Assembly (NCBI RefSeq): GCF_001877785.1
Contig: NZ_MINN01000011.1
Span: 1 to 64,000, forward strand
Direction: 5' to 3'
DNA from: Rossellomorea aquimaris
Lineage (GTDB): Bacteria > Bacillota > Bacilli > Bacillales > Bacillaceae_B
Length of the DNA stretch: 64,000 nt
Positions 54,026-62,247 of the stretch are shown here, one piece after another. How positions within the stretch are numbered: the stretch's first letter is position 1; each line of letters opens with the position of its first letter. Below the pieces are notes generated by a model. That model was given only the letters and a program-made list of their open reading frames with translations, made no database searches and was not told where the DNA came from. Position numbers and translations under genes: made by a program.

Positions 54026-55113
54026 AACAAACACTCGGCATCATGACACTCAAACCCGATACTGCCCATTCGCATTTCAGGGAAATCGGCATCCAATCTT
54101 CCCCCTATTCAATGGATCTTTACCTATTCTCACCTGCTGATATCTCCCCTGTCGATGAGACAGTGAAAGGATTTGTTTTCAATAAGGAAAGCAGTGCGTG
54201 GGAAGAGAATACCTTTGAGATTCCCGGGTACATTTATGACCGGACCTATTATGATGCCAGCCTGCCGTCCAGGCAGGCAAAAGCGGTCGTACAGTGGCTG
54301 AAAAATCAGCCCCATATACGCTTTCTCGGCTATGGACTTCCGAACAAATGGAAAATTTATGAAGTACTGAAAGACTCCCCTCTCGCTTCATATATCCCTG
54401 AAACATTCATGATAAAAGACCACTTTCACTTATTTAACTTACTGATCAAACATAAAGATATCATAATCAAACCTGTTGACGGGGCACATGGGTTTGCTGT
54501 GTATCATTTATTGTTATCACAAAACAGAGTGACTGTCCGTACAACCAAAAACCTGCAGATCGCCGAACAATCTTTCCAATCGAAAACGACTTTCCTGAAA
54601 TGGGCAGGCAGAATTCTTGATCAATATACGTTCATCGCCCAGAAAAGGATCGACAACAAAACGGAACAAGATACACCATATGACTTCAGGATCCTGATGA
54701 ATAAAGATGAATACGGAGATTGGAGGGAATTCCAGCGGGCCGTCAGAGAAGGTCCTAAGGGTGCGATATTAACCAATGTAAGCAGAGGCGGAGCCTACTT
54801 CAAACAAGAAGAGTGGGAGTCAAGACACCCAGAAGCCGACTGGAATTTCGTCAAAGCCGAGATGGATGAATGCCTGGGTGAACTCCCCCATCTTATGGAG
54901 GATTATTTTTCTCCCCTTTTCGAACTTGGGATCGATATACTTCTGGCACGGGACAACTCGCTTTGGATCCTGGATATCAATTCAAAACCGGGACATAAGA
55001 TCGTAGACACACTCGCGGCTGAAAGAAAGCACCATTTATACCGTGCTCCCATTGATTACTTTCATTACTTGAACACTCAATCTCTCCCATCTTTAAGGCG
55101 AGGTGAATTTTAA
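54022..55113 (+). CDS. yheC: YheC/YheD-family ATP-grasp protein B (YheC-like)
   Basis: A 363-residue protein, the same length as B. subtilis YheC. The segment PGYIYDRTYYD replaces the usual NxIYNR hallmark, IIKPVDGAHGFAVYHL is the ATP loop, YDFRILMNKDEYGDW the central Arg motif, and ELGIDILLARDNSLWILDIN the metal site. It overlaps gene A by 4 nt, so translation is coupled. Conserved ATP-grasp residues imply ligase or kinase chemistry on a carboxylate, but no substrate is known. Confidence 0.87.
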   Translation: MKQTLGIMTLKPDTAHSHFREIGIQSSPYSMDLYLFSPADISPVDETVKGFVFNKESSAWEENTFEIPGYIYDRTYYDASLPSRQAKAVVQWLKNQPHIRFLGYGLPNKWKIYEVLKDSPLASYIPETFMIKDHFHLFNLLIKHKDIIIKPVDGAHGFAVYHLLLSQNRVTVRTTKNLQIAEQSFQSKTTFLKWAGRILDQYTFIAQKRIDNKTEQDTPYDFRILMNKDEYGDWREFQRAVREGPKGAILTNVSRGGAYFKQEEWESRHPEADWNFVKAEMDECLGELPHLMEDYFSPLFELGIDILLARDNSLWILDINSKPGHKIVDTLAAERKHHLYRAPIDYFHYLNTQSLPSLRRGEF

Positions 55114-56487
55114 ATGTTAAAAACGTATAAATCAGAACAAATTCAAGACACAGAACACATCCTTTACCTTCCTTCGGGATGGAAACCGGAAAAAAATGAG
55201 TACCCAAAAACAGCTGTTCTCGGGACGCACAGGCAGCCTGTCGTCTGCAAGAGGCATCCGAATGGCAGAAATGTGATTGGTATCAGTACGGCTCTTGCAA
55301 GGAGCCTTCATCTTCCTGAAAGAGTAACTGCACTGTCGCTTTTTATGAAAGAAGACAGTATATACCTTGGTGTGCTGATCGGGGTATTCACTGCAGGCTT
55401 CACAAATTTCAAACTAAGCCCTGTAGGAGAACGTTCTTATTTCTTCAGGAAACTATTGTCCGTCCAGTCTTCCCTGGGCGTGATTCCGTTTGTTTTCGGA
55501 GAAAAGCATATTGATTGGGAAAACGGGCTTGTGACAGGCTATTTTCATTTTGGGGAAAGCTGGGAAGTGGAAACGGTCCCTTTTCCAAATGTGATTTACG
55601 ACCGGCTCCCAAACCGGCGCAGTGAGAAAAGAAGAACATACAAAGAGATCAAAGATAGGCTTCAAAGGGAATATGGGATTCCGTGGTACAATCCGGGATT
55701 CTTCAATAAACTTGATCTTTTCGAACGGTTGGAATCCGTTGATTCCGTCAGTCAATATCTCCCCGAGACTCATGCTTTCCAATCATTTGAAGAGATTGAG
55801 CGGATGCTTTCCCTCTATTCGTCAGTCTATATCAAACCAAAGAACGGAAGCCTCGGGAACGGGATACACAAACTTACATTCGACCGTCAGGCACAGGATT
55901 ACTACTGCAGGTTTCGGGATAAGGAAGGAAAAAACAGGCTCATCAGATTCTCCTCCCTCGAACGGCTGATGAATTCCATATTTAAAAATCGCAGCCTAGA
56001 TTCCTTTCTCGTACAGCAGGGCATTTCCCTTCTGTCCGAAGACAGCCGTCCGATTGACTTCCGTGTCCATACGAATAAAGATGAAGAAGGAAGCTGGCAT
56101 GTAAGTGCCATTGCCGGTAAAGTATCAGGGCTCGGCAGCGTCACCTCCCATGCGAACAATGGCGGGGTTGTAAAAAGTCTTGAAGAATTGTTTCCGGATG
56201 CCTCCAGGAAAGCTGAGGCTGAACATTCATTGAAAGAAGCAGCCCTAAAGCTTTCACATGCGATCGAGCGCAATATGGAAGGTTATATCGGTGAAATCGG
56301 ATTCGACCTGGGTATCGATGATGACGGCCGCGTCTGGATGTTCGAAGCAAACTCAAAACCCGGGAGAGCCATCTTTTCTCATCCGCATTTGAGGAATTTC
56401 GACATATTGACGAGGAAGCTTGCTTTATCATTCGGGGTCTTCTTATCACAGCAAGCCCTCCTTCATCCTGAGGAAATGATGCCATGA
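55114..56487 (+). CDS. yheD: YheC/YheD-family ATP-grasp protein C (YheD-like)
   Basis: A 457-residue protein close in length to B. subtilis YheD. Its N-terminal domain (about 1-140) is longer than in B. The hallmark VIYDRLPNRRSEK is followed by YIKPKNGSLGNGIHKL, PIDFRVHTNKDEEGSWHVSA and EIGFDLGIDDDGRVWMFEAN. It starts exactly at the nucleotide after the stop of gene B; GCGAGGTGAATTTT gives the ribosome site inside gene B. Confidence 0.88.
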   Translation: MLKTYKSEQIQDTEHILYLPSGWKPEKNEYPKTAVLGTHRQPVVCKRHPNGRNVIGISTALARSLHLPERVTALSLFMKEDSIYLGVLIGVFTAGFTNFKLSPVGERSYFFRKLLSVQSSLGVIPFVFGEKHIDWENGLVTGYFHFGESWEVETVPFPNVIYDRLPNRRSEKRRTYKEIKDRLQREYGIPWYNPGFFNKLDLFERLESVDSVSQYLPETHAFQSFEEIERMLSLYSSVYIKPKNGSLGNGIHKLTFDRQAQDYYCRFRDKEGKNRLIRFSSLERLMNSIFKNRSLDSFLVQQGISLLSEDSRPIDFRVHTNKDEEGSWHVSAIAGKVSGLGSVTSHANNGGVVKSLEELFPDASRKAEAEHSLKEAALKLSHAIERNMEGYIGEIGFDLGIDDDGRVWMFEANSKPGRAIFSHPHLRNFDILTRKLALSFGVFLSQQALLHPEEMMP

Positions 56488-57671
56488 ATATCTTTTATGA
56501 CTTATCACGGAAGGTTTTTTTTCATAAGGAGGAAGCCCTTACGGCCGTGCCTTTTGCAAAGGACTCCTTCCTCCTATCTTCAAGGGAACCAGAAGAATCC
56601 TATCATTTCATCCTTCATTCCGATAAAAAAATCCGCTCCGTCCCCCTTGTAGGAATCGTAGCAAGTAAAGATGAAAACAAGTATAAAGGAAATTTCGAAT
56701 TGTTCAGGTCGATACAGCAGGGGCTGGAGGAACAGGGAGCCTTTTGCTTCGTGTTTTCCCCTGAAGATGCCGGCGAAAAGTCGATAAATGGGATTACCTT
56801 CAACAAAAAAATGAATAAATGGGTGAAGTGCATTTTTCCGGTCCCAAATGTCATTTATAACAGGATCCCTTCCAGGGAAGCTGAACGGCATCAGGAGTAT
56901 AAAGCACTTCAAACGTTTATCCGGACATTCAATATTCCGTACTTCAACCCTCATTTCTTCAATAAATGGGAAGTACATCAAATCCTTTCCAGGTGCAGCG
57001 AATTAAAAGAGCACCTCCCCCCCACTGAGCAGGTGGAAAGTGAATTGGGCTTTACCGATTTTTTAGAGAGATATAAAAAAATTTATATAAAACCGTCTTT
57101 TGCCTCACAGGGAAGGGGGATCAGGCTGATTGAGCAAGAACCTGGGGGAACAATCATATGTAAAAGTATCAAGAAGATAGAAAAGTATACATCCCTCTCC
57201 CGCTTCCTTCGTTCTTACGGGGAATGGTTTCAAACCGGGCAGAACCTGATCATGCAGCAAGCGATTCCTTGCAAGACATTAAAAGATCACCGGTATGATT
57301 ATCGGATCCTGGCCGTCCATACCGGGGAGGATTACAATCTGATGGGGATCGGCGTACGGATTTCCCAGAGGCAGGAAGTGACCACCCATGTTCCTGCCGG
57401 CGGAAAAATCCTTTCACTAAAAGAAGTCGCGGCGCCGCAGACGAAAAAAGAAATCCTGAAAATTGTGAAGATGTGCGGCAAGGAGCTGATGGAGGCCTTC
57501 GGTTACGTCGGCGAATTTTCCCTCGACCTTGCACCGCGTGAAGATGGGGGATATGTCCTCTTTGAAATCAATTCAAAGCCGATGACCTTCGACGAAGAAG
57601 ACATTGAATTGAAAAGACGGCAGCAGCTTGTCCGCACATTCCTCGTTCTTTCAGAACATAAAGAAGGTTGA
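56484..57671 (+). CDS. YheC/YheD-family ATP-grasp protein D
   Basis: A 395-residue fourth paralogue. It has NVIYNRIPSREAERHQEY, YIKPSFASQGRGIRLI, YDYRILAVHTGEDYNLMG and EFSLDLAPREDGGYVLFEIN. It overlaps gene C by 4 nt, so all four genes form one coupled unit. B. subtilis has only two members here, so genes A and D are extra copies; each is clearly divergent, not a recent duplicate. Confidence 0.87.
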   Translation: MNIFYDLSRKVFFHKEEALTAVPFAKDSFLLSSREPEESYHFILHSDKKIRSVPLVGIVASKDENKYKGNFELFRSIQQGLEEQGAFCFVFSPEDAGEKSINGITFNKKMNKWVKCIFPVPNVIYNRIPSREAERHQEYKALQTFIRTFNIPYFNPHFFNKWEVHQILSRCSELKEHLPPTEQVESELGFTDFLERYKKIYIKPSFASQGRGIRLIEQEPGGTIICKSIKKIEKYTSLSRFLRSYGEWFQTGQNLIMQQAIPCKTLKDHRYDYRILAVHTGEDYNLMGIGVRISQRQEVTTHVPAGGKILSLKEVAAPQTKKEILKIVKMCGKELMEAFGYVGEFSLDLAPREDGGYVLFEINSKPMTFDEEDIELKRRQQLVRTFLVLSEHKEG

Positions 57672-57697
57672 CCGATTGTGCATAGTGGTCAACCTTT
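57665..57697. terminator. Terminator between the ATP-grasp cluster and the ferritin-like gene
   Basis: AAGGTTGACC (57665-57674) pairs with GGTCAACCTT (57688-57697). It overlaps the end of gene D and lies 4 nt before the stop of the convergent gene. Confidence 0.85.
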
Positions 57698-57700
57698 CTA

Positions 57701-58099
57701 TTAACGGAGTGAGTTATAAATCGTAGAAAAACGGGTGGCATGTTCCATCTCATCCGTCATGGCAATGAACAATGGGTTGTACGCCTGTTTATTCGGCATT
57801 TCAAGTAACAGATTCCTATAAAATTCTGCAGCCTCCAGCTCATTTTTCAATGCGCGCAGAATCCCTTCCTTGAATGTCGTATATTCAATCTTCTCTTTCT
57901 TATGTTCATAGTACTCCCCTGTATATAGATAATGAAGATATTGAAACATTTCATAATGTTCCTTCTCATCTTTTTTAGCGTGTTCGATGAATTCAACATA
58001 TAAAGGATTATTTGTCCTGTCCTTCAGATCTTTATAAAAATAATAGGCTGTCCATTCATCACTGATTGCTTTCTCCAAATCGCGAATAAAGGAATTCAT
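57701..58099 (-). CDS. Ferritin-like/rubrerythrin-type di-iron protein
   Basis: A 132-residue four-helix protein. Conserved Glu residues (DLEKAISDEWTAYYFY, KKDEKEHYEMF, ALKNELEAAEFY, DEMEHATRFS) form two ExxH pairs, the di-iron pattern of ferritin-like domains. It may be an iron or peroxide-handling protein of the spore, in the manner of YhjR/CotJC-type proteins, but I cannot assign a symbol. TAGGAGGGAC precedes the ATG. Convergent with the ATP-grasp cluster. Confidence 0.8.
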   Translation of the reverse strand: MNSFIRDLEKAISDEWTAYYFYKDLKDRTNNPLYVEFIEHAKKDEKEHYEMFQYLHYLYTGEYYEHKKEKIEYTTFKEGILRALKNELEAAEFYRNLLLEMPNKQAYNPLFIAMTDEMEHATRFSTIYNSLR

Positions 58100-58274
58100 G
58101 CTTTGTCCCTCCTAAAATCTCTTCCATAAATTCTATTTAGCAAAAAAGAAAATTATGATTGGATAAGGCTCTTTTCGCATACCTGCCTGTTTATGCGAGT
58201 GAAATATCAAGGGATAGCATGAACTCCTACACAGCAGGCGTTGAAACGTTTACAATATAGATGAGGTGATTGAT

Positions 58275-58484
58275 TTGATACAGCATTTCCAATACAAAAG
58301 CATGTATGAAAATAAACAGCTGCCGGGATGGACATTTTCGTTCTATTTCAGCGGAATGAAATATGAAGGGAATTATCTTAAGAACGGAAGCATCGAATGG
58401 ACAAGCCACCAGCCCCCTGCAGACAAAGAAGAGGATCTGAAAAAACAATTGCATGAACTAATGCTTTTCCATGTGTATGAATAA
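58275..58484 (+). CDS. yheE: YheE-family small protein
   Basis: A 69-residue protein beginning MIQHFQYKSMYENKQLPGW and ending LHELMLFHVYE. The LPGWTFSFYF core and the LMLFHVYE tail match YheE of B. subtilis. A TTG start at 58275 is used: AGGTGA lies 5 nt upstream, while the upstream GTG overlaps that site. The function is unknown. The location after yheD is conserved. Confidence 0.85.
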   Translation: MIQHFQYKSMYENKQLPGWTFSFYFSGMKYEGNYLKNGSIEWTSHQPPADKEEDLKKQLHELMLFHVYE

Positions 58485-58569
58485 ATTGGTGCACACTTTC
58501 CATTACCCAGAAAAAAGCTGAATGAATCACAGCCTCTTTTCGAAAACTAAGCTCAGGAGGCTGATGAGA

Positions 58570-58764
58570 ATGGAAAAAGATAATAAAGACTTTCAATTTC
58601 TTCCGGATACCAATTACGAGGGAAAAGGCAGTCTTTTCCTTGATGTTGACAGGTTTATCAACGAGGGATTATCAGGGGGTGCCGTTCATATGAGGGGTGA
58701 TTCCACTAACATCGGAGAAGCGACTCTCATCACTGACCATGAGGAACCCCCGGCTCATTCTTAA
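58570..58764 (+). CDS. Small hydrophilic protein, unknown
   Basis: A 64-residue protein beginning MEKDNKDFQFLPDTNYEGKG and ending GEATLITDHEEPPAHS. It has no TM helix, no Cys and is acidic. AGGAGG lies 9 nt before this ATG and 3 nt before an alternative ATG two codons upstream. I do not recognise the family. A clear terminator follows 12 nt after the stop. It could be a spore-associated small protein, given the neighbours. Confidence 0.7.
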   Translation: MEKDNKDFQFLPDTNYEGKGSLFLDVDRFINEGLSGGAVHMRGDSTNIGEATLITDHEEPPAHS

Positions 58765-58775
58765 TGTCTTCAGGC

Positions 58776-58805
58776 GGGAGGCCACTCATGCAGGCCTCCC
58801 TTTTC
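58776..58805 (+). terminator. Terminator after the small hydrophilic protein
   Basis: GGGAGGCC (58776-58783) pairs with GGCCTCCC (58793-58800), followed by TTTTC. Confidence 0.9.
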
Positions 58806-58831
58806 ATTTGAATGATTACTTACAAAAAGAA

Positions 58832-58854
58832 AAAGCTGCCCAAACGGCAGCTTT
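58832..58854 (-). terminator. Terminator of the CstR-like gene
   Basis: AAAGCTGCC (58832-58840) pairs with GGCAGCTTT (58846-58854) with a 5-nt loop. A-rich left flank gives the U-tract. Confidence 0.88.
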
Positions 58855-58861
58855 CCTGAAT

Positions 58862-59122
58862 TTATCTGCTTTTCACCAGCATGTTAACGGCTTCCTTGAT
58901 TGCATCTTCTGCACTGCCGCCCTCATCTTCCGATTCACGGATGCATGCTTCCAGATTTTTCGCAACGATTAAACCGATTGTACGGTCAACTGCAGTCCGC
59001 ACTGCTGACAGCTGGGTAACAACGTCCTTGCAATGTTTTTCTTCTTCCATCATCTTAAGGACGCCGCGGACTTGTCCCTCTAAGCGTTTCATGCGGTTTG
59101 TTACTTCTTTATTGTATTCCAT
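58862..59122 (-). CDS. cstR: CsoR-family regulator, CstR-like persulfide sensor
   Basis: An 86-residue DUF156 (CsoR/RcnR/CstR) repressor. Cys31 (EKHCKDVVTQLSAVR) and Cys60 (AKNLEACIRE) match the reactive pair of CstR, and Asn56 stands where copper-sensing CsoR has its His ligand. It is therefore more likely to sense persulfides than copper. The ATG at 59122 follows AGAGGTG. The usual targets (cstA, cstB, sulfurtransferases) are not next to it, and its own operator was not recognised. Confidence 0.82.
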   Translation of the reverse strand: MEYNKEVTNRMKRLEGQVRGVLKMMEEEKHCKDVVTQLSAVRTAVDRTIGLIVAKNLEACIRESEDEGGSAEDAIKEAVNMLVKSR

Positions 59123-59263
59123 ATTGGACACCTCTAATGATTTATTCCTTATCCCATAGTAGTAGAATCAGGAAGAATTTGCAATCCGTGACCCTTTGAT
59201 TCACTGATTTTTTTCAGTACAATGGAAAGTACACATAAAAATAATTGATAGCCGGGGGATGAA

Positions 59264-60175
59264 ATGTTAACTTCTTTACTTTTAAAATACCCAAATGCAG
59301 CCATTCAGAAACACTATCCAACAGAACGAACGTCTAAGAAAATCTGGTTTACCGATGAGCATGAAAATGAATTCATCGGAATTGAGGCCAGCGATTTATC
59401 AAGAGAGGAAATGGAATTGCTGAAGTGTCTTTTTAAAGAACTAAGCGGCAGCAAACGGTTGAATGAGTCGCCGCTTGCGAATGAATGGGTTGAATTCCTA
59501 TTTGAGGATGGCACGATTCCTTCAGCTCGCCCCAGTGAATACAGGGTGATTCAGTTTACCATTCATGAGGAGACGGATGTGCATTTATTGAAAGAGGCGT
59601 TCAACCATTTACTGCCCCATCATACACTCCTGGTCCTGATGAATGAATATGAAGGTTTGATCATTGAGGAATGGAATGAGGTTCAATTAGATGAAGAACA
59701 GCTTCGATCCATTTCACACGTTATTGAATCGGATTTCTTTGCAAGCATATCTTTTTTTATCGGCCAGTTCGGCATGGTAGACCCCGGTTTCATTGCATCT
59801 TTCCATTATGAGCGTGAAATGTATAAATATTCTAATATGTCCATTCGTACAAACTCTATCCAGTCTGTTGTAACGTCCATGCCATCTTATATACTGAAAC
59901 ACTTGCCGAATGAATGGAAATATTATATCTTCAATAAAACATCCCAAGTATTTTCAGAAGACAAGGAACTGATTCAAACCGTCAAGGCATTTTTAGAAAA
60001 TCAGTCCAATATCAGTCAAACGGCTAAAAAGTTATATATGCACCGGAACAGTGTGCAGTACCGCATCGAGAAATTCATTGAAAAAACCATGATTGATATC
60101 AAGACATTTGAAGGCGCACTTCTTGCATATTTCGCCGTACTCGTATACGAATCTGACAACCTGCCTAAAAAATGA
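59264..60175 (+). CDS. PucR/CdaR-type helix-turn-helix regulator
   Basis: A 303-residue protein whose C-terminal 60 residues form a PucR-type HTH (SQTAKKLYMHRNSVQYRIEK at about 255-275). The N-terminal 230 residues resemble the sensor region of sugar-diacid or purine regulators but contain no motif I can name. GCCGGGGGATG lies before the ATG. It sits directly upstream of the MsmX-type ATPase gene, so it may control sugar-ABC ATPase expression. Confidence 0.78.
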   Translation: MLTSLLLKYPNAAIQKHYPTERTSKKIWFTDEHENEFIGIEASDLSREEMELLKCLFKELSGSKRLNESPLANEWVEFLFEDGTIPSARPSEYRVIQFTIHEETDVHLLKEAFNHLLPHHTLLVLMNEYEGLIIEEWNEVQLDEEQLRSISHVIESDFFASISFFIGQFGMVDPGFIASFHYEREMYKYSNMSIRTNSIQSVVTSMPSYILKHLPNEWKYYIFNKTSQVFSEDKELIQTVKAFLENQSNISQTAKKLYMHRNSVQYRIEKFIEKTMIDIKTFEGALLAYFAVLVYESDNLPKK

Positions 60176-60241
60176 TGCAGAAATTTGTGCAAGTTTACCA
60201 TACCGTTCTGAAACCGCATTCTTTAAAATGATACTCATAGA

Positions 60242-60257
60242 ATAAAACGTTTTCATA
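60242..60257. promoter_or_regulatory. Possible cre site before the ABC ATPase gene
   Basis: ATAAAACGTTTTCAT contains the AACG and CGTTTTCA features of a CcpA-type cre, but its left half lacks the TG. It overlaps the region just before the ribosome site. Function is uncertain. Confidence 0.35.
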
Positions 60258-60275
60258 ACAGGAGGAGAAACGGGA

Positions 60276-61373
60276 ATGGCTGAATTAAAATTAGATAATA
60301 TTTATAAAATCTACGACAATAAAGTAACGGCAGTAAATGATTTCAATCTTCACATCAACGATAAAGAGTTCATCGTATTTGTCGGTCCCTCTGGCTGCGG
60401 TAAGTCAACGACACTCCGCATGATTGCAGGATTGGAAGAAATCTCAAAGGGTGACTTCTCCATAGATGGTAAACGCGTGAATGACGTGGCTCCAAAAGAC
60501 CGCGATATCGCAATGGTATTCCAGAACTACGCACTATATCCCCATATGAGTGTGTATGACAATATGGCATTCGGTTTGAAGCTTCGTAAATTTGATAAAA
60601 AAGAAATCGACCGCCGGGTCCAGGAAGCTGCCAAGATCCTTGGTCTTGAAGCGTTACTGGATCGTAAACCGAAAGCATTATCAGGCGGACAGCGTCAGCG
60701 TGTCGCTTTGGGACGTGCGATCGTACGTGATGCAAAGGTGTTCCTGATGGATGAGCCTTTGTCAAACCTTGATGCAAAACTGCGTGTACAGATGCGTGCA
60801 GAAATCGCCAAGCTTCACCAGCGCCTTCAAACGACAACAATCTATGTAACGCATGATCAGACGGAAGCGATGACTATGGCTACCCGCATCGTTGTTATGA
60901 AAGACGGTCTCATCCAGCAGGTCGGATCACCAAAAGAAGTATATGATAAGCCTGAGAACGTATTTGTCGGCGGCTTCATCGGTTCCCCGGCGATGAACTT
61001 CTTCTACGGAAAAATTGAAGAAGGCTCATTTGTGATCGGTACTTCTAAGGTTTCCGTACCGGAAGGAAAGATGAAAGTACTTCGTGACCAGGGTTATGTT
61101 GGAAAAGACATCATCCTTGGGGTAAGACCTGAGGATATTCATGATGAACCTATTTTCATCGATACAGCACAGGGCGCCAAAATCAAAGCGAAAATCGAAG
61201 TATCTGAGTTAACAGGTGCCGAGACCATGCTTTACTCTCAAATCGAAGGCCAGGATTTCGTTGCCCGGGTTGATTCCCGTACAGATATCAGCGCCGGACA
61301 GACAATCGAACTAGCATTTGATATGAACAAAGCTCATTTCTTCGATTCTGAATCGGAATTAAGAATCCGTTAA
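60276..61373 (+). CDS. msmX: Multi-sugar ABC transporter ATPase MsmX/UgpC-type
   Basis: A 365-residue ABC ATPase. Walker A is GPSGCGKSTT, the signature is ALSGGQRQRVALGRA, Walker B is VFLMDEPLSNLDAKLR and the switch His lies in YVTHDQTEAM. The C-terminal OB/TOBE region (about 240-365) with VRPEDIH is typical of MalK/MsmX/UgpC. In Bacillus one MsmX energises several sugar importers whose permeases lie elsewhere, which fits the absence of permease genes here. AGGAGG precedes the ATG. Confidence 0.9.
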   Translation: MAELKLDNIYKIYDNKVTAVNDFNLHINDKEFIVFVGPSGCGKSTTLRMIAGLEEISKGDFSIDGKRVNDVAPKDRDIAMVFQNYALYPHMSVYDNMAFGLKLRKFDKKEIDRRVQEAAKILGLEALLDRKPKALSGGQRQRVALGRAIVRDAKVFLMDEPLSNLDAKLRVQMRAEIAKLHQRLQTTTIYVTHDQTEAMTMATRIVVMKDGLIQQVGSPKEVYDKPENVFVGGFIGSPAMNFFYGKIEEGSFVIGTSKVSVPEGKMKVLRDQGYVGKDIILGVRPEDIHDEPIFIDTAQGAKIKAKIEVSELTGAETMLYSQIEGQDFVARVDSRTDISAGQTIELAFDMNKAHFFDSESELRIR

Positions 61374-61384
61374 TGAAAATTGAT

Positions 61385-61413
61385 AAAACCACACTCCCCG
61401 GAGTGTGGTTTTT
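61385..61413. terminator. Terminator between msmX and the zinc-ribbon gene
   Basis: ACCACACTCC (61388-61397) pairs with GGAGTGTGGT (61400-61409) and is followed by TTTTG. A-rich left flank suits both strands. Confidence 0.9.
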
Positions 61414-61420
61414 GTTTTGA

Positions 61421-61672
61421 TCAAAATTCCGTCAAATTGATGCTTTTCCCTTCTTCTTCCCCGCATCTTATACAAGTGAATAGATGCAGGCATGTATCCG
61501 TACAGCTGCTGTTCGGTATCCCGTCTGCGAGCTGAACATGTTTTATATCCATATAGGCACTATATTCATCGTAGTAATCATAATATCTTCCTTGGTCCAG
61601 CGTTGAATCGCCGCATTTCGGGCACAGACCCTTATATTCAACAATCCCGTTGCATAATGCACATGCTTTCAT
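61421..61672 (-). CDS. Small zinc-ribbon-like protein, unknown
   Basis: An 83-residue protein with CALC and CPKC pairs at the start, a Tyr-rich stretch (YYDYYDEYSAYMD) and a second CIRCGEE element. Cys pairs at both ends suggest one or two zinc sites. The start has only a weak ribosome site (AATGGTG). I do not recognise a family. It is convergent with msmX and divergent from the SASP gene. Confidence 0.65.
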   Translation of the reverse strand: MKACALCNGIVEYKGLCPKCGDSTLDQGRYYDYYDEYSAYMDIKHVQLADGIPNSSCTDTCLHLFTCIRCGEEEGKSINLTEF

Positions 61673-61788
61673 GGTGTCACCATTCTTTCCAACTTAAGTG
61701 TATAAACATATCCTTTTATGATTGACACTGTTTTATGTAGAGAAAATACAGGGAAAGAAACAGGAATAAATTCCCTTAATTTTACCCC

Positions 61789-61817
61789 GCATATATTTTC
61801 ACGGACGAACCATAATA
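61789..61817 (+). promoter_or_regulatory. Candidate sigma-G promoter of the SASP gene
   Basis: GCATA (61789-61793), a 17-nt spacer and CATAATA (61811-61817) fit the sigma-G pattern GMATR-N17/18-CATNMTA. A start near 61824 would give a leader of about 125 nt containing the cloverleaf at 61850-61917. Confidence 0.65.
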
Positions 61818-61849
61818 CTTAGTAACAACAGATAAAGCAACTCATAACC

Positions 61850-61917
61850 TTGGGTCATACCATTACAGATGGTCGCTAATGGAATGCGTGCCGGTGCAAC
61901 TCCGGTTGACCCAACCA
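61850..61917 (+). promoter_or_regulatory. Structured, tRNA-like leader of the SASP gene
   Basis: TTGGGTCA (61850-61857) pairs with TGACCCAA (61907-61914) and closes three helices: ACCAT/ATGGT (61859-61873), CGC/GCG (61874-61888) and CCGG/CCGG with a 7-nt loop TGCAACT (61891-61905). With the 7-bp version of the closing stem, the 3' end reads discriminator A then CCA. An alternative helix CCATTA/TAATGG (61860-61865 with 61877-61882) excludes the second one. It does not fit a functional tRNA: the D-loop is 5 nt and the anticodon stem only 3 bp. It is 32 nt upstream of the SASP start. Confidence 0.6.
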
Positions 61918-61949
61918 AAAAACAACCTATTTTAAGGAGATGAAAGATT

Positions 61950-62165
61950 ATGCAACAACAACAATCTCGCAACAATTCATCTAACCAATTGGTAGCTCCA
62001 GGAGCTCAACAAGCTATCGACCAAATGAAGTACGAAATCGCTTCTGAGTTTGGCGTACAATTAGGGCCAGACGCTACAGCTCGCGCTAACGGTTCTGTTG
62101 GTGGAGAAATCACTAAGCGTCTTGTTCAAATGGCTGAACAACAAATCGGCGGCGGACAATACTAA
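61950..62165 (+). CDS. Alpha/beta-type small acid-soluble spore protein
   Basis: A 71-residue SASP. The GPR protease recognition region [16 protein letters not shown] and the C-terminal [18 protein letters not shown] segment are diagnostic. It coats and protects spore DNA and is degraded on germination. AAGGAGATG precedes the ATG. The name sspB would suit the position near citG and yhe genes, but alpha/beta paralogues cannot be told apart here. Driven by the candidate sigma-G promoter, with an unusual structured leader. Confidence 0.95.
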   Translation: MQQQQSRNNSSNQLVAPGAQQAIDQMKYEIASEFGVQLGPDATARANGSVGGEITKRLVQMAEQQIGGGQY

Positions 62166-62193
62166 TCCGCAGCAAAAATGAATATGTATGGAT

Positions 62194-62222
62194 AAACCCC
62201 CGGCAGATGCCAGGGGTTTTTT
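62194..62222 (+). terminator. Terminator of the SASP gene
   Basis: AAACCCC-CGGC pairs with GCCA-GGGGTTT, followed by T6. Confidence 0.9.
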
Positions 62223-62247
62223 ATTGATAGCAGTTTTATACCGATAT

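Noticed and set aside
61851-61917. A functional tRNA gene in the SASP leader
   Set aside because: The acceptor stem and ACCA fit, but the D-loop is only 5 nt, the anticodon stem is 3 bp with a 9-nt loop and position 55 is G. It lies inside an mRNA leader, so a tRNA-like structure is the better description.
61850-61917. A standard cobalamin riboswitch
   Set aside because: Only the GGAA...GGTG.AA.TCC.G part is similar. The rest of the conserved core and an expression platform are missing, and the gene has no B12 connection.
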